Below, in pieces: positions 11,408 to 55,932 of a stretch of DNA of 64,000 nucleotides. The notes under the pieces were generated by a model, which saw only the letters and a program-made list of their open reading frames with translations, had not been told where the DNA came from and searched no databases. The translations under genes and the position numbers were made by a program. The stretch is taken from positions 1 to 64,000 of the forward strand of contig MU831938.1 of the NCBI GenBank assembly GCA_029204225.1. Reading direction: 5' to 3'. Position 1 is the first letter of the stretch; each line of letters starts with the position of its first letter. This DNA is from Diphasiastrum complanatum. Lineage: Eukaryota > Streptophyta > Lycopodiopsida > Lycopodiales > Lycopodiaceae.

Positions 11408-12570
11408 GCTACGCCATTTTTTTAGTTTGCAGCATGTTTGTTGGATGGTTGGCTTGCATTAGGCATCTTGTCGTGGCATGAATATTGTTAAATCTGCATT
11501 TAGGGTTAGTTTGGGAGTGATTTTGTCTGATTTGAGTGGATTTGCTTGTTTGAAATCTAATCTGATTGTGGAACAGGGAAAGCTATTCAGATCACCAATC
11601 TTAAGATCCATTTGGATCTGAGATATCAGAAAAAAACAACAAAAATCGGTCAAATCTGACAGATTTTGGTCAAAAGGAGACAAAAATCGTCATCAGAGCT
11701 GATAACTTTTTGCCCTCGTTCAAGAAACGTTTGCCGAGTTGCAGGCACCTTCATTTTTTATCACAGAACCTTCAGTTTGAAAGGCGGACAATCTTTCTCA
11801 GCAGATTTCCAAAAACATCAGAAAAACCATCAAAAAATCACCAAAACCCTAAAAATACAAAAAAAGAACTTTCGTCTGATTCATTGTGCATAGGTGTGAT
11901 TCAAGTCTATCTACTGCCAGGTCGACAAAGAATTATATCAGAAATAGAAAGTTTCTCAGAGGATCAGTTGTCATATTGTCATATTTTTGTCAAAAAAAGT
12001 CTCTTTTTTGCAAAAATACCAGTATTACTCTTAGTTCTTTGTCGAGTTTCCAGATCATTTTATTTATAGTAAATTACTATTTTTGAGTTCAACGAACATT
12101 CATTCTATCCAGATCATAGAAAATCTTTAATTTACCCTTACCAAACTACAAAAACTATGTTTTTGTGCGTCAAAAACCTTCGCCAGTTCTACCTTAGTTT
12201 TATTATTGTCAGATTCTGAGTTTGAGAGTTCGGCGAAGGTTATTTTCGAAGAATTTGTCAAAAAAGTCTGATTAGAGAGTTTTTTTTTTCCAAAAATAGC
12301 ACTGTTGAACCTTCGCTTAAGGAACCTTCGCCAGTTTTATTTTTGGGTTTTGATTTTTCAGATCAAGTCCTTGTCAAATTGTGGGTCAAATCTGATATAG
12401 TCTGATTTTGATTCTGAGATTTTTTTCATTTTTGTGGAGTATCGATTGGTTGAATTTTGGAATCTTTTTCACGATATAGGAAGTGAAAGAGATCTAGCAG
12501 ATCTGATCTGAGATAATTTTGATTGAAAATATAGATCCAATCTCATTGTCTGCTCGATTTAATCTGTAAA
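11408..12570 (+). other. Leader of gypsy element, no protein recognised
   Basis: About 1.1 kb between primer site and gag. Only short open frames occur. The words ccttcgcc and cgaaggt appear several times between 12175 and 12330. Confidence 0.6.
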
Positions 12571-13010
12571 AAAGGCTGCCCTTGGAGGTGCTCCTCAAGA
12601 AGTCAATCCAATCATTGTTAGAAGAGCACCCCATTTGGATCTACCCAAATACAATGGATTAACAGATCCAGTTAGATTTCTTTAGATCTATTCTAAATCT
12701 TGTGAAGTCTATGGCAAAAAAAAATTCCAAGATAAACTTAAGCTTTTTCCTATGGCCTTAACAGGTGCAGCACAAGATTGGTACTATAATCAAGATGAAA
12801 CTGAGCGTACAAATTGGGAGATTGTTAATTGAGCTCTTATCACACGGTTCAAACCTCGGAAGTTTATGGAAGACCCTTTTCTACTTTTAAGTAAAATTAA
12901 AATGGGGAAAGCGATAAATGGTTTGAGATTACATTGAACGGGTAAAACGCCTCAGATCTGAGTGCGAACCTAGGCTCATTAACGAAAAAGTCAAGGATGA
13001 CTCTACAAGT
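12571..13010 (+). pseudogene. Gypsy gag (Retrotrans_gag), decayed
   Basis: The frame starts VRRAPHLDLPKYNGLTDP, followed by LKLFPMALTGAAQDWYYN and NWEIVN. The motif order fits the Retrotrans_gag domain: a conserved L-x-L-x-A-x2-W core and a following W. Stops near 12685, 12830 and 12930 interrupt it. A Ser/Lys-rich low-complexity stretch (13010-13120) follows, and no zinc knuckle is visible. Confidence 0.75.
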
Positions 13011-13175
13011 CAGAGTTCTAGCAAGACATCATCGTCTAGGAAGTCTTCACCTTCGAAGAAGAGTTTATCTTCTCAGAAGTCATCACCTCCACGATCAATT
13101 CCTGCTAAAAAGGCTAAGCGAAGATCCAAGACAAGTCCTTTTGACAAAGAACAAACAAATGTAGTCCAGCATGAG

Positions 13176-14539
13176 ATGCCCAAACATTTTAAACGTTATA
13201 CACTGGATGATGTGGTTATCATGTTACCCAAAGCACATCGTGCACCCAAAGAACAGGTGTCAGAATCGAAAGATATTTACGATGCCCCAGCTAGGACACA
13301 GGCTATGAATCTTATTGAACCAAGAGAACTAGAAAAGATTGTACAAGTTGGATCACAACTTAATCTTGAACAGTTTCAAGCGCTCCGAACGTTACTTATT
13401 AAGTATCAAGATTGTTTTGCATGGACTTATCAAGATCTCAAGGGTATTCTGACGTCAGTTATTGAACATACCATACCTTTAATACCTGATGCAGTTCCAA
13501 AGGTTACAAAGTTCCATCGCTGTAATCCTAATGTTGCGGATCTGATAAAGAAAGAGCTTCAGAGACTGCTTGACGCCGATTTCATTTATGAGATCGAGCA
13601 TACAGAATGGGTTTCACCGATTGTCATTGTTCCTAAGAAGAATGGAAAATTTTGAATTTGTGTGAATCTCAAGGCCTTGAACAAAGTGACTTGGAAGGAT
13701 CACTTTCCGTTACCTTTTACTGAAAGCATTTTGGACCGTCTTGCTGGAGCGAAAGCTTATAGTTTTCTGGATGGATTTAGTGGTTACAACCAGGTCAAAA
13801 TTACACCTGCAAATCGCCACAAAACAGCTTTGGCAACAGAATGGGGCACCTATGCTTATAAAGTAATGTCATTTGGACTCTGTAATGCACCAAGTTCGTT
13901 GCAAAGAGTAATGCAATTTGCTTTTAAAGATTATCTACATAAATTCTTTGAAATTTACTTGGATGACCTGGTAGTCCATAGCACGTATATAAACCACCTG
14001 GATCGATTGGAGAAAATATTTGAAAGATGTCGCAAGTATCAAATTTTCCTAAATCTAGAAAAATGCCAGATATGGGTTTCCCACGGAGTTGTGCTTGGGA
14101 ATAAAATATCGAGACATGACATTGCCACAGATTATTCTAAAATCAAGGTTATTATGGAATTGCCACCGCCAACAACAATTCGTGGAGTTTAGGTGTTTAT
14201 GGGTCATGCGAACTACTATCAAATTTTTATTAGCTTCTTTGCGGATTTAGCAAGACCTATATACAAACTGACTATTGTTCCTATTTGGACAATAGAGGCG
14301 TTAGAAGCCTGGAAAAATTAAAAAAAGCATTAATCTCAACATCGATACTGCGTTTTCCAAATTGGACGGTTGAGTTTCATGTTCACACTGATGCCTCAAA
14401 ATATGCAATTGGATCAGTTTTGACACAGCTAGGTGACTATAAGAAGGACTATCCAATACAATTTGCAAGCAGACAGCTTATAGATCCGAAGAAGAACTAT
14501 TCAACAATAGAACGTGAAGCAAATAAAAGCCCACAGTAA
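13176..14539 (+). pseudogene. Gypsy reverse transcriptase and partial RNase H
   Basis: Open from 13176 to 13655, then after one stop from 13662 to 14192, then in broken frames to 14539. Motifs in order are WVSPIVIVPKKNGKF, FPLPFTESILDRLAG, YSFLDGFSGYNQ, YAYKVMSFGLCNAPSS and the catalytic IYLDDLVVHS. Further on come the connection segment (HANYYQIFI) and an RNase H start with the DASKYAIG motif and FASRQL. The RT catalytic YLDD is intact. RNase H breaks off at about 14539 and no integrase follows, so the element must depend on another for integration. Confidence 0.9.
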
Positions 14540-14589
14540 CTGCATCTCATAGGTGTCGTGGGACCGCCACTAATTTTGGTGGGGTGTAT

Positions 14590-15321
14590 TGTTGGAGGGT
14601 TTGTGGATCCCAAGGCAACCCTAACTTAGTTAATAAGTGAGAGGGATTTGTCCAATCCGATGATCACATAGTTATTTGATAATTAGAAAGTCAATAAAAC
14701 TTACTTTAGGCCTTTTTGCAGGACTTTTAATGTCGCAGGGCCTAAATGTCAAGCTAGTGAATAAAGTTGGGTTTCCCTCCAATTTGGATGGTTCCCACTC
14801 TTTTTTAAATTTGAATAGTTAGGGAGGCAGAAATGGACCAATAGGATTCAGAGGCCAAGGTCCTCTTCTCTACTATAAAAAGAGACCAACTCGAGTTTCC
14901 TACACATGTAAATATCTTCATTTCAATAAAGCAGATTGGTTCTCTTATGGAATGGATTTATGAATGTCCTTGCTCTTTATCGCTTTTTCTCCATCTCTCA
15001 TGCTTTTATTGTGTTTTGCTAATTGTTGGATCTGATTGTTATTGGGATTGCATGTTTTTATACTTTTTATGAGAGAGAAAGGAAGAGAAAGAGAGAGAGT
15101 AAACTATCTTCATTATGGATCTAGTGTTAATGGATGTAGTGTTAATGCTTACGGTTAATGGATGTTAGAGTTATATGTGAATCTTCCATTTCATGCTGAA
15201 ATCTGAACTATGCTATCGCTCTCATGGGAACGAATCTACACATGACAAATAACTTCATCTCCTCGATGCTAGATTGATTAGATCTTGGGTTGAGGATAGG
15301 CAAAGAAAGAAACCCACTACA
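14590..15321 (+). repeat. 3' LTR of gypsy element
   Basis: Direct repeat of 10650-11385, beginning TGTTGGAGGG and ending CCACTACA. It is preceded by a G-rich stretch (ttggtggggtgta) that may serve as the polypurine tract. Confidence 0.93.
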
Positions 15322-15385
15322 ATTCAATTCCTTTAGTCGAATATGATTATCATGCCAAGACTTTTAGTGACCGAGTTTTAAGAAG
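15322..15385 (-). pseudogene. Old Ty3/gypsy integrase C-terminus, proximal half
   Basis: On the minus strand this reads DNHIRLKELNEGDKV, the conserved L-x-x-G-D-x-V segment before the integrase C-terminal fold. It continues at 10649-10457 once the inserted gypsy and one copy of ATTCA are left out. The older element runs opposite to the inserted one; its remaining integrase upstream of 15385 is not recognisable. Confidence 0.75.
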
Positions 15386-15388
15386 TCT

Positions 15389-16011
15389 GTGTTTGATGGT
15401 TTCTTCTTCACCAAGTTGTTCGGAATATGCAACTCGCAAGGATGGAATGATAAATTTGACTGGCATGAGATAAAAACTGCATTTCAATCCATGCGTATCT
15501 CATATTTGTCTCTTGTTAAAGATATGGATGTGCTCAACAGAAAGGTCCGATGCAACAAGAGGAAAAGATTGGTAAATAAGGATATATGTGATCTATCATA
15601 TAGAGGAGGTCATAGAAAAAGACGAATCCGTGCATTCAAGTAAGTTATAGCTTCTTTGGTATTGAATATTGCTTGAACTTTTTGATTCATTCATAATCAC
15701 TAATTTTGTTATTTATTCATTTAAACTTTCTGTTGATTTGCTTATTATATACTGCTGTGAATACTATGAGTGTCCTAATTTCTATTGACATTTTTATGAA
15801 CATTATGTTTGCAATGCAGATCAGGTTGTTGAAGACCATTTGGCCGATGAGATTTCAATTGGAAACTCACTAGGCTCGATCTTGACTTCTAAATCTATGA
15901 AATCAATGTTAAATAATAACAAAATGAAAAAGATTAAGGCTTCAGTTACTAATAGCATTATGGATGAAGTTGGAAAAATATTAGACACTACATTGCTTTA
16001 GGGGGCATGTG
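15389..16011 (+). CDS. Unrecognised two-part open frame
   Basis: A basic 84-codon frame (15389-15643) ends close to a donor-like CAAGTAAGTT. After about 180 AT-rich bases, an acceptor-like tgcaatgcag at 15818 opens a second frame of about 60 codons (VVEDHLADEISIGNSLG..., Lys/Ser/Asn-rich) ending with TAG near 16011. The phases of the two pieces do not join simply, so the exon model is doubtful. I recognise no family. It may be a decayed host or transposon gene. Confidence 0.25.
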
Positions 16012-16384
16012 ACTTTTCTAACATCAGTAGGGACGCATGTGCAACAATGTTTAAGATGATAAAGGAGGCATTTGGACAGGTAAATATTAAAAAGTTTCCA
16101 ATCCCACGACCATTTCATCTTTTTAAAAAAAAAAAAACATGTTAAACCAAGGTATGCAGACAATAGTTGGTAATCCATCTCATATCAATGAAGTGTATTG
16201 CTTGAAAGGAAAAAGTCTAGCTTAAAACAATCCAACAATTTATTTATTGACATTAATCAATTATTAACATTCATCATAGATTTTTACGTATTACAAATGA
16301 GAATGTCAATAACAAGCTGATAGTTGTTTCAAGTTAGATGGGTCTGAAATTATAAAAGGACAAAAAATGCTTCTTGGTTTTCAA

Positions 16385-16448
16385 GGGGAGGCTCGAACCT
16401 GAGACCAAAGAAACTTTGGATGTCAAGCTAACCAACTAAGACAACCCC
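16385..16448 (-). repeat. tRNA-like sequence, probable SINE head
   Basis: On the minus strand it begins GGGGTTGTC, then TAGTTGGTTAGC (box A-like) and ends GGTTCGAGCCTCCCC (box B GGTTCGAGCC at 16399-16390). The spacing of the two boxes fits a tRNA-derived RNA polymerase III promoter. At 64 bases it is shorter than a tRNA, and the acceptor arms pair only partly, so it is more likely the head of a tRNA-derived SINE or a tRNA pseudogene than a working tRNA gene. Confidence 0.55.
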
Positions 16449-16839
16449 GTTGGGTAAGGACAAAAAATGAAAAGAGTCAATCTCACGATCATGAATGGAC
16501 TACTTTCAAATTCAGAAGACTCAGAAGGCCTCAATTTCAGTGTTCAATCAGAAAATGATATCTGGTGGTTGGCAGCATTTCAGGTATAGCAGTTCCTTCG
16601 CATGATAAATAAGGATAATCATTTGAATATGGATTTCATTTGGGAAATCTTCATTGTATTAATATTATGAGGCTAATCACGTTTTTGTATTCTTTCATGT
16701 GCATACCCTTCGCACGTGGAAACATGCTCCACACATGTGAGATCTACATATGTTTATGAAAGTATAAACTAATCAAGCTAGATTTTGCAAAATCTTCACA
16801 AGATAGAAGGCATAGGATGTGTTCATATGATTCTTGGAT

Positions 16840-17390
16840 CTTCCAACATTTTTAAAGCTTGATGATGTTCTGTATGTGCCTACTAACATCAATAAAAATC
16901 TTGATGATGTTCTATATGTGCCTAACATCACTAAAATCTTGTTTAAGTGTTGGGGGATAATGGCTTTCAATTTGAGTTTGATGTTAATGCTTGCTTAAAT
17001 CAAGATGAGTGGAGAGGTGATTACAAGAGGGACAAGATTTGGGAGGCTTTTCAAGTTGGATGCTAGTGTTGAAACTAACTCTTGCTTGATGGTCGAGACT
17101 AAGCTTTCGCAAGTTGAGTTGTGGCATAGAAGGTTGGGCCATCCCACAATTTCAAATCAATGGAGTCATTGCGCAAAGAGGAGGAAAGTCTTTGGTATGC
17201 CCAAATCGTTGTCAAAGTGTGATAAGGCATGAGGCATGTGCTTTGGCAAAAGCACAAAAGATGACTTTCTCAATATCTCTTACTAAAAACATTTCTTATT
17301 TGCAACTCATTCACTTGGATGTGCACTTTTCTAGTAGTATCATATCTAATTTCCACACCTTCCTCGTCCCAAATGGGGACAAGGGTTAGG
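16840..17390 (+). pseudogene. Ty1/copia GAG_pre-integrase fragment
   Basis: The fragment starts LDDVLYVP, repeated after about 60 bases. It continues with GTRFGRLFKLDAS, VELWHRRLGHPTIS and GMPKSLSKCDKA..CEACALAKAQK (the His-Cys zinc site before integrase) and LQLIHLDV (start of the integrase core). At least two frame changes break it, and nothing recognisable of the catalytic core follows. No gag or RT partner is adjacent. Confidence 0.85.
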
Positions 17391-18480
17391 CGCATCATTA
17401 CTCTTGTCGACTCATCCTAAATTACTCATTTGTCTACATCCTTGACTATACCACAAATCCTTACACATCGAAATGGCGTCAAACAACTTATGTGGGCACC
17501 CTTCCAATTCCATCTTCTCTACTAAAGCAAAATCATGTTTTACGATGTTTGTAATAAATCACCACATTGTCTCTAGTGGGTATGATTAACTTGAAAACAG
17601 ATCATTGTTTGGCCAATGCTCTTGGGTCTGCTACTTCATATTCATGTCTTGGTAGACAATCATGTTCGTCATTGTCTATCTTTAATATTTTGTGTTTCAT
17701 TTCATGCAAGAACCTCCATTCCAAAGAGGTCCTAATAAGTATGTAAGTTCGGCGTCTCTGTCTACACCGAAAAAAGATCAATGCCAGTGAAACAAACAAT
17801 TATACAAAATCTACCCACACATAAAAGGTGATCGTGCCAAACAGATTCACAAGCTTTACCTCTCAATATTGCGAATCTATTCAATATCATTGGACGATTC
17901 ACAAATTGGGTGCTGATTCATAGAATTCCCCTTGCCGACATGTCGAAGGCCAATGCTTCCAAAACCTTACACCTCCAAGTTTAGTCTAGCTTACTCAACT
18001 TCTAGAATAGCTCAACAGTAGTGCTCTGATGCCTCACTACACTTACCTTCAGAATGGGCTCATCAATGTAGTTCGGGGATGCAAGAGTCTGTTCAAGCAA
18101 GGTTTGAATATAGTTGCAACGAAATGAGTTTTTGGACAAACATGTTTCAAAAACCGCGATTCATGCGTTTCTAAAGACGAAACGTGCTAAAAAAAAAAAT
18201 TGATTTTTTTTTTTGGAAAAATAGCTTACGACTGAAATTTTTTTAGGGAAGCAATGGTCAAACCAACGTTTTGCCTCCCAAAAGTGTAGTAGATAGGGCA
18301 CAAACAGATCTTATTTTCAGTAGCTATTTGGTTGTTATTTGCTTTGGTTCTCAGTAATGCTACAATTTGGGCTATCAACTCTATGGATGATGATCTTTTT
18401 TGCAATCATTCTACTGGAGATGTGAGCGCAATGTGCATACAATCGGGGGCATAAATATTGGGCCCTTATCGACGCGCATT
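17391..18480. other. No gene recognised
   Basis: Mixed-composition sequence downstream of the copia fragment. I find no open frame with a recognisable motif and no LTR boundary. Poly(A) and poly(T) runs lie near 18190-18220. Confidence 0.4.
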
Positions 18481-18660
18481 TGGACCCCCATTTTTATCTA
18501 CTGGGGGGGTGCAGGAGGGGAGCGCCCCCCCTGCTACTATCGCCCGGGTGGGGGGGGGATTGGGGGGCAAGCAACGCCCCCCGAAGCAAAAAGCGAGGTA
18601 CAGCGGCCCCCCTGCTACTATCACCGGGGGGGTCCAGTGGGGGATCGCGGGGTATTTTGC
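18480..18660. repeat. GC-rich island with G/C runs and an 81-bp direct repeat
   Basis: Within AT-rich DNA there is an abrupt block of G and C runs up to ten bases long. The word CCCCCCTGCTACTATC, followed by CCGGG and a G run, occurs at about 18525 and again at about 18606. Each copy can fold, because its C run pairs with the following G run. Several GGGG runs also meet the spacing for G-quadruplex formation. The open frames here are repeat artefacts. Confidence 0.85.
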
Positions 18661-19167
18661 ATTGTGCATCAGTGGGGTTTTTTGTAAGAGTAGGAATATC
18701 CAGAACTGAAAATACTAGACTCCTGCACATCTAATTGTTTTAGAAGGCCAAAAAGTGAGTCCTTAGTTGTTGCTACTTGAGGATCATAACTTCTCATTGA
18801 TTTATCCCAGGCAGCTGCCCAAATAAAAAAAGATTCTGATACCACATTGGCTTCTCAGGTAAAAAATTGTGTTCTTGTAGTCTACCAACTGGCAAAACTG
18901 AGGCCCTCTACATGCTAGAAAGTGTTCTTTTAGAATGTAGACTCATCAGAGAGATAAAGGTTTCGATCCACAAAAGTAATGATTCCCCATTATTGAGCTG
19001 AATTTTTCTCTCAATGATAGCTTTTCGTTTGAAATAAGTGAAGTATGTTGCAATGAACCATCGTATAAGCTTTACAGATAAGGAAAGACATGAATATTAT
19101 GGAATACTCTCATTCTCCTTTCATTGCCAGCAAGCTGAGGCGGGAATAAAGCTCGAAGCTCTTAATG
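18661..19167 (-). other. 3' flank / probable 3' UTR of the PPT gene
   Basis: Downstream of the stop codon on the minus strand. No other gene is recognised. An AATAAT at about 18985-18995 is the nearest poly(A)-signal-like word; the true transcript end cannot be read from sequence. Confidence 0.35.
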
Positions 19168-53046
<33,879 letters not shown>

Positions 53047-53273
53047 CTCCTCCTCTTCTTCTGCTTGCTCGCACCTCTTCCTTCTCGTGCAAAACCCAAG
53101 AATTCTTCCTTCTCTTTCCCTTGGCGGCTGCTGGTGGCAATATCGTAGATAGACACATGTAACCGTCCTGATTTTGGTGCTTTGGCACCTGCTGCTGCCC
53201 CCGACTCCGGTGGCAAGATACTGAACCTCCTATCAAGGAGGCTGCTGGCCGCTGCTGCCAACCTAATTCTCTT

Positions 53274-53281
53274 TATAAATA
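53274..53281 (-). promoter_or_regulatory. TATA-like box of the PPT gene
   Basis: On the minus strand TATTTATA lies about 230 bases upstream of the ATG, within CCCCGACTTTATTTATAAAG. The GC-richer 53050-53270 downstream of it would be the 5' UTR. No transcript evidence is available. Confidence 0.5.
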
Positions 53282-53590
53282 AAGTCGGGGCTCTTTGAAT
53301 CAAAATATTCCATTCAATTTTATCACCCACCCACCCAAAGTTTAAACAAAACACACACACACCCACGCACGCACGCACGCGAAAATTAGTAAATTATGTT
53401 GATGATTTTTTCAAAGGTGACTTCTTTATTTTAGGTGAGTTTGAGTTGGCAAATAGTTTTTTTTTAAATTCTATAATATTGTATGACTTTTAGTTGTAAT
53501 TTTTTAACTTTCATAGCAAAGGTACTCAAGTCTTTCATATCATCTTGTGGAACCATCAATTCATTGCATTAGCGTAGATTTGTGGCTCAT
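53282..53590. other. Upstream flank of the PPT gene
   Basis: Contains a GT/GCGT-type microsatellite (about 53350-53380) and AT-rich DNA. This is the proximal promoter region; I can support no specific motif beyond the TATA-like box. Confidence 0.4.
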
Positions 53591-54840
53591 TGTACATCGA
53601 GTAATATATGCCAAGCCTAAAGAAGGAGCTCAAGGAGCCATGATTTGAACGATGTACCTAGCCTGAAATCAAGCGTGCAGCTCAACAATTGCATTGACGC
53701 GCTTATCAGGCTTGATGTGTGTTGTTCTTGACTATAGCATCACTTTGTGTGCTGGTCTAATATCACTTCGTATTTAAAAATTACAAAACACCAAAAACTT
53801 TAAAATTTATAGAGGTCCAAGTTAAGGTAGCTTTTTTCACATGCATTTGTTTTTGTGTGCATTTTGTTTTTTCTTGTCTTCCATGTTAACGTGAGTCAAT
53901 TCAAATGAAAGTAACAACTTAAGGAAAGTTAAGGCAAAATTGTAAAAGAGCCAAAAGCTTTGAAAATTATAGAGGTCCCACTTAAGCTAGCTTTTGTCAC
54001 ATACATTTGTTTTCGTGTGCATTTTGTTTTTTCTCATCTTCCATGTTAACACAACCAAGTTCAACTCAAGAAATCAACTTAAGTAAAGCTATCACCCTTG
54101 TGCAAAGGCAAGAGTATGTCATCAAGTTGGTCAAGCATTTCTATGAAAAAGTTAACATCAAGGGAAGAACCAAAAAGTGTGAAGACTTTCTTTGAGTGTA
54201 TGAAACTTTATTTTAACTTTTCATTCTTGGACATTTCAAAAGTATGCAACTACACATTGTACATCAAGTAATATGGCAAGCCTATAGAAGGAGCTCAAGG
54301 CACCAAGATGTCAAAGATGTAAGAAGTCGTGGTTCAAGCATGCAACTCAACAACTACATTGACACTCTTATCAAGCTTCATATGTTGGTCTTGACAATGC
54401 CATTATTTTGCGTTTTAGAGGTCGATGTTAAGCTCTACAAGCATTTGTTTTCGTGTGCATTTTGTTTTTTCTTGTCTTCCATGTTAATGTGAGTGAATTC
54501 AACTCAAGGTATTAACTTAAGGAAGGCAAAGGCAAGACTGTGAGCCAAAGACTTTGAAACTTATGGAGGTCCAGACTCCAACTTAAAGCAAGAGTTTTCC
54601 ACATGCATTTGTTTTCATGTGCGTTTTGTTTTTTCTCATCTTTCATGTTAACATGAGCAAAGTCAACTCAAGAGATCAACTTAAGTAAAGTAGTCACCCT
54701 TGCACAAAGGCACATACTATGTCATCAAGTTGGTGAAACAAGTTTGTGAAAAAATTAACATTAAGGGAAGCACCAAAAGTGTGAAGACTTTCTTTAAGTG
54801 TATGATAGTTGCTTTAAATTTTCATTCTTGGACATTTCAA
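53591..54840. repeat. Tandem duplication of a ~0.6 kb unit with inner sub-repeats
   Basis: The segment beginning tgtacatcgagtaatat at 53591 recurs at 54258. Inside each unit the word catttgttttcgtgtgcatttt occurs twice (53844 and 54004; 54442 and 54605), about 160 bases apart. The copies differ by many substitutions, so the duplication is old. It may be part of a complex LTR. Confidence 0.8.
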
Positions 54841-55140
54841 AGGAAATGTCATGTCCTAGGTAAAATTAGTCCATAAGTGCATCCAAAGAGTTTGCTAAAT
54901 GTAGCCATGGTGCTAAGTTAGAGTATGTTTATGTCATTACGTTTGCCAATAAAGTGACTTAGCCAACCATGCCATATTTGTATTGGTGGGAATTGTGATA
55001 ATGGTTGTAAAGCCCAAATTAAGGTAATAAGGCCCCAAATTCAAGTTAGAGGCACTAAAGGACCACTATAAATATAGGAGGTCGTGCTAATTTGGAAGGA
55101 ATTGACGGAATTGTAAAGGACCAAGCTATGTTTGAGTACT
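54841..55140 (+). other. Possible LTR end with TATA-like box
   Basis: A ctataaatatagg lies near 55066, followed by about 65 bases and then directly by gypsy integrase sequence. This may be an LTR joined to the integrase by an internal deletion, but the boundaries are not proven. Confidence 0.3.
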
Positions 55141-55911
55141 CCATTCCGCCCAGATACTAATGGGTAGACATAAAGGGTAAATCAATGGTTGGAATGTTAC
55201 TTGCGACATTTTGTGGCATATCAACAAACAAAATGGATTGATTAGTTGCATTTGGCTTAGTTCAACTACAACTCAACACCCCACATGTCGACTGGAATGA
55301 CCTCATTCTACGTATTGTATGGATGTGAGCCTAAAAGTCCAATTGACATGGAGCTAGCAGATGTAATAGTGGAAGCAGTAGCGGATGAACTGCATAATAT
55401 GCAAAACATCCTCAAGGCGAATCGAGACCATATGCGAGAGGCTCAACAAAAGATGAAATATTATGCTGACAAGCTTGGATCATTTCGTGAATTCCATGAA
55501 GGTGACTATGTGTATTTACGATTACAACCTTATTGTCAATCAATATTGAAGAAAACCCGGAGTGAGAAGTTAAATCCTCGATTTTATGGGCCATTTCAAA
55601 TCATCAAACTGGTGGGAGAACTAGCATATGAATTGGATTGACTAATCATTACGAAAATGCATAATGTGTTTCATGTCAGCATGTTGAAAAAGCATATTGA
55701 TAAGAATGTTCAAGAATTGCCACCAATCAACGAAGAAGGGAATTTGGTAGTGGAACCAGAGGTAGTACGTTACATACATATGCTCTTCTTACATTGGTAT
55801 ATTACCGATGCCTTTTCTTCCTTTTTTTTTCAATCAATAATTAAGAACTTTATGTATCTAGAGAGGATGACACGATTAGCTTATCAAAGGATTACGAGAA
55901 CGGCTGATTAG
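55141..55911 (+). pseudogene. Ty3/gypsy integrase C-terminal half, decayed
   Basis: Reads RVNQWLECYLRHFVAYQQ, then FNYNSTPHMSTGMTSF, VLYGCEP, the G-D-Y-V-Y-L-R motif and NPRFYGPFQIIKLVGELAY, then NVFHVSMLKK. This is the order of a Ty3/gypsy integrase C-terminal half; HVSMLKK typically precedes a chromodomain or polyprotein end. Five stops lie before 55290 and one near 55640. The catalytic Asp residues are missing, with only the core end present. Confidence 0.88.
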
Positions 55912-55932
55912 GCACGTCCCAACGGTATCCTG

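Larger units (their letters stand above)
10650..15321 (+). mobile_element. Ty3/gypsy LTR retrotransposon, integrase-less
   Basis: A complete LTR-to-LTR element of 4672 bases. It has direct LTRs (10650-11385 and 14590-15321), a TGGCACCGTTGTCGGGGA primer-binding site, degenerate gag, RT and the start of RNase H, and a polypurine-rich stretch before the 3' LTR. The 5-base target duplication ATTCA is present at 10645-10649 and 15322-15326. No aspartic protease core and no integrase are present; the RNase H frame stops at about 14539, only 50 bases before the LTR. The primer site resembles that of Athila/Tat-type (OTA) elements primed by tRNA-Asp. It inserted in opposite orientation into an older gypsy integrase. 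Confidence 0.93.

Noticed and set aside
16385-16448. Functional tRNA gene
   Set aside because: Too short and acceptor stem pairs poorly; a SINE head is more likely.
18400-18734. Pro/Gly-rich open frames on both strands
   Set aside because: Produced by the G/C runs of the GC-rich island.
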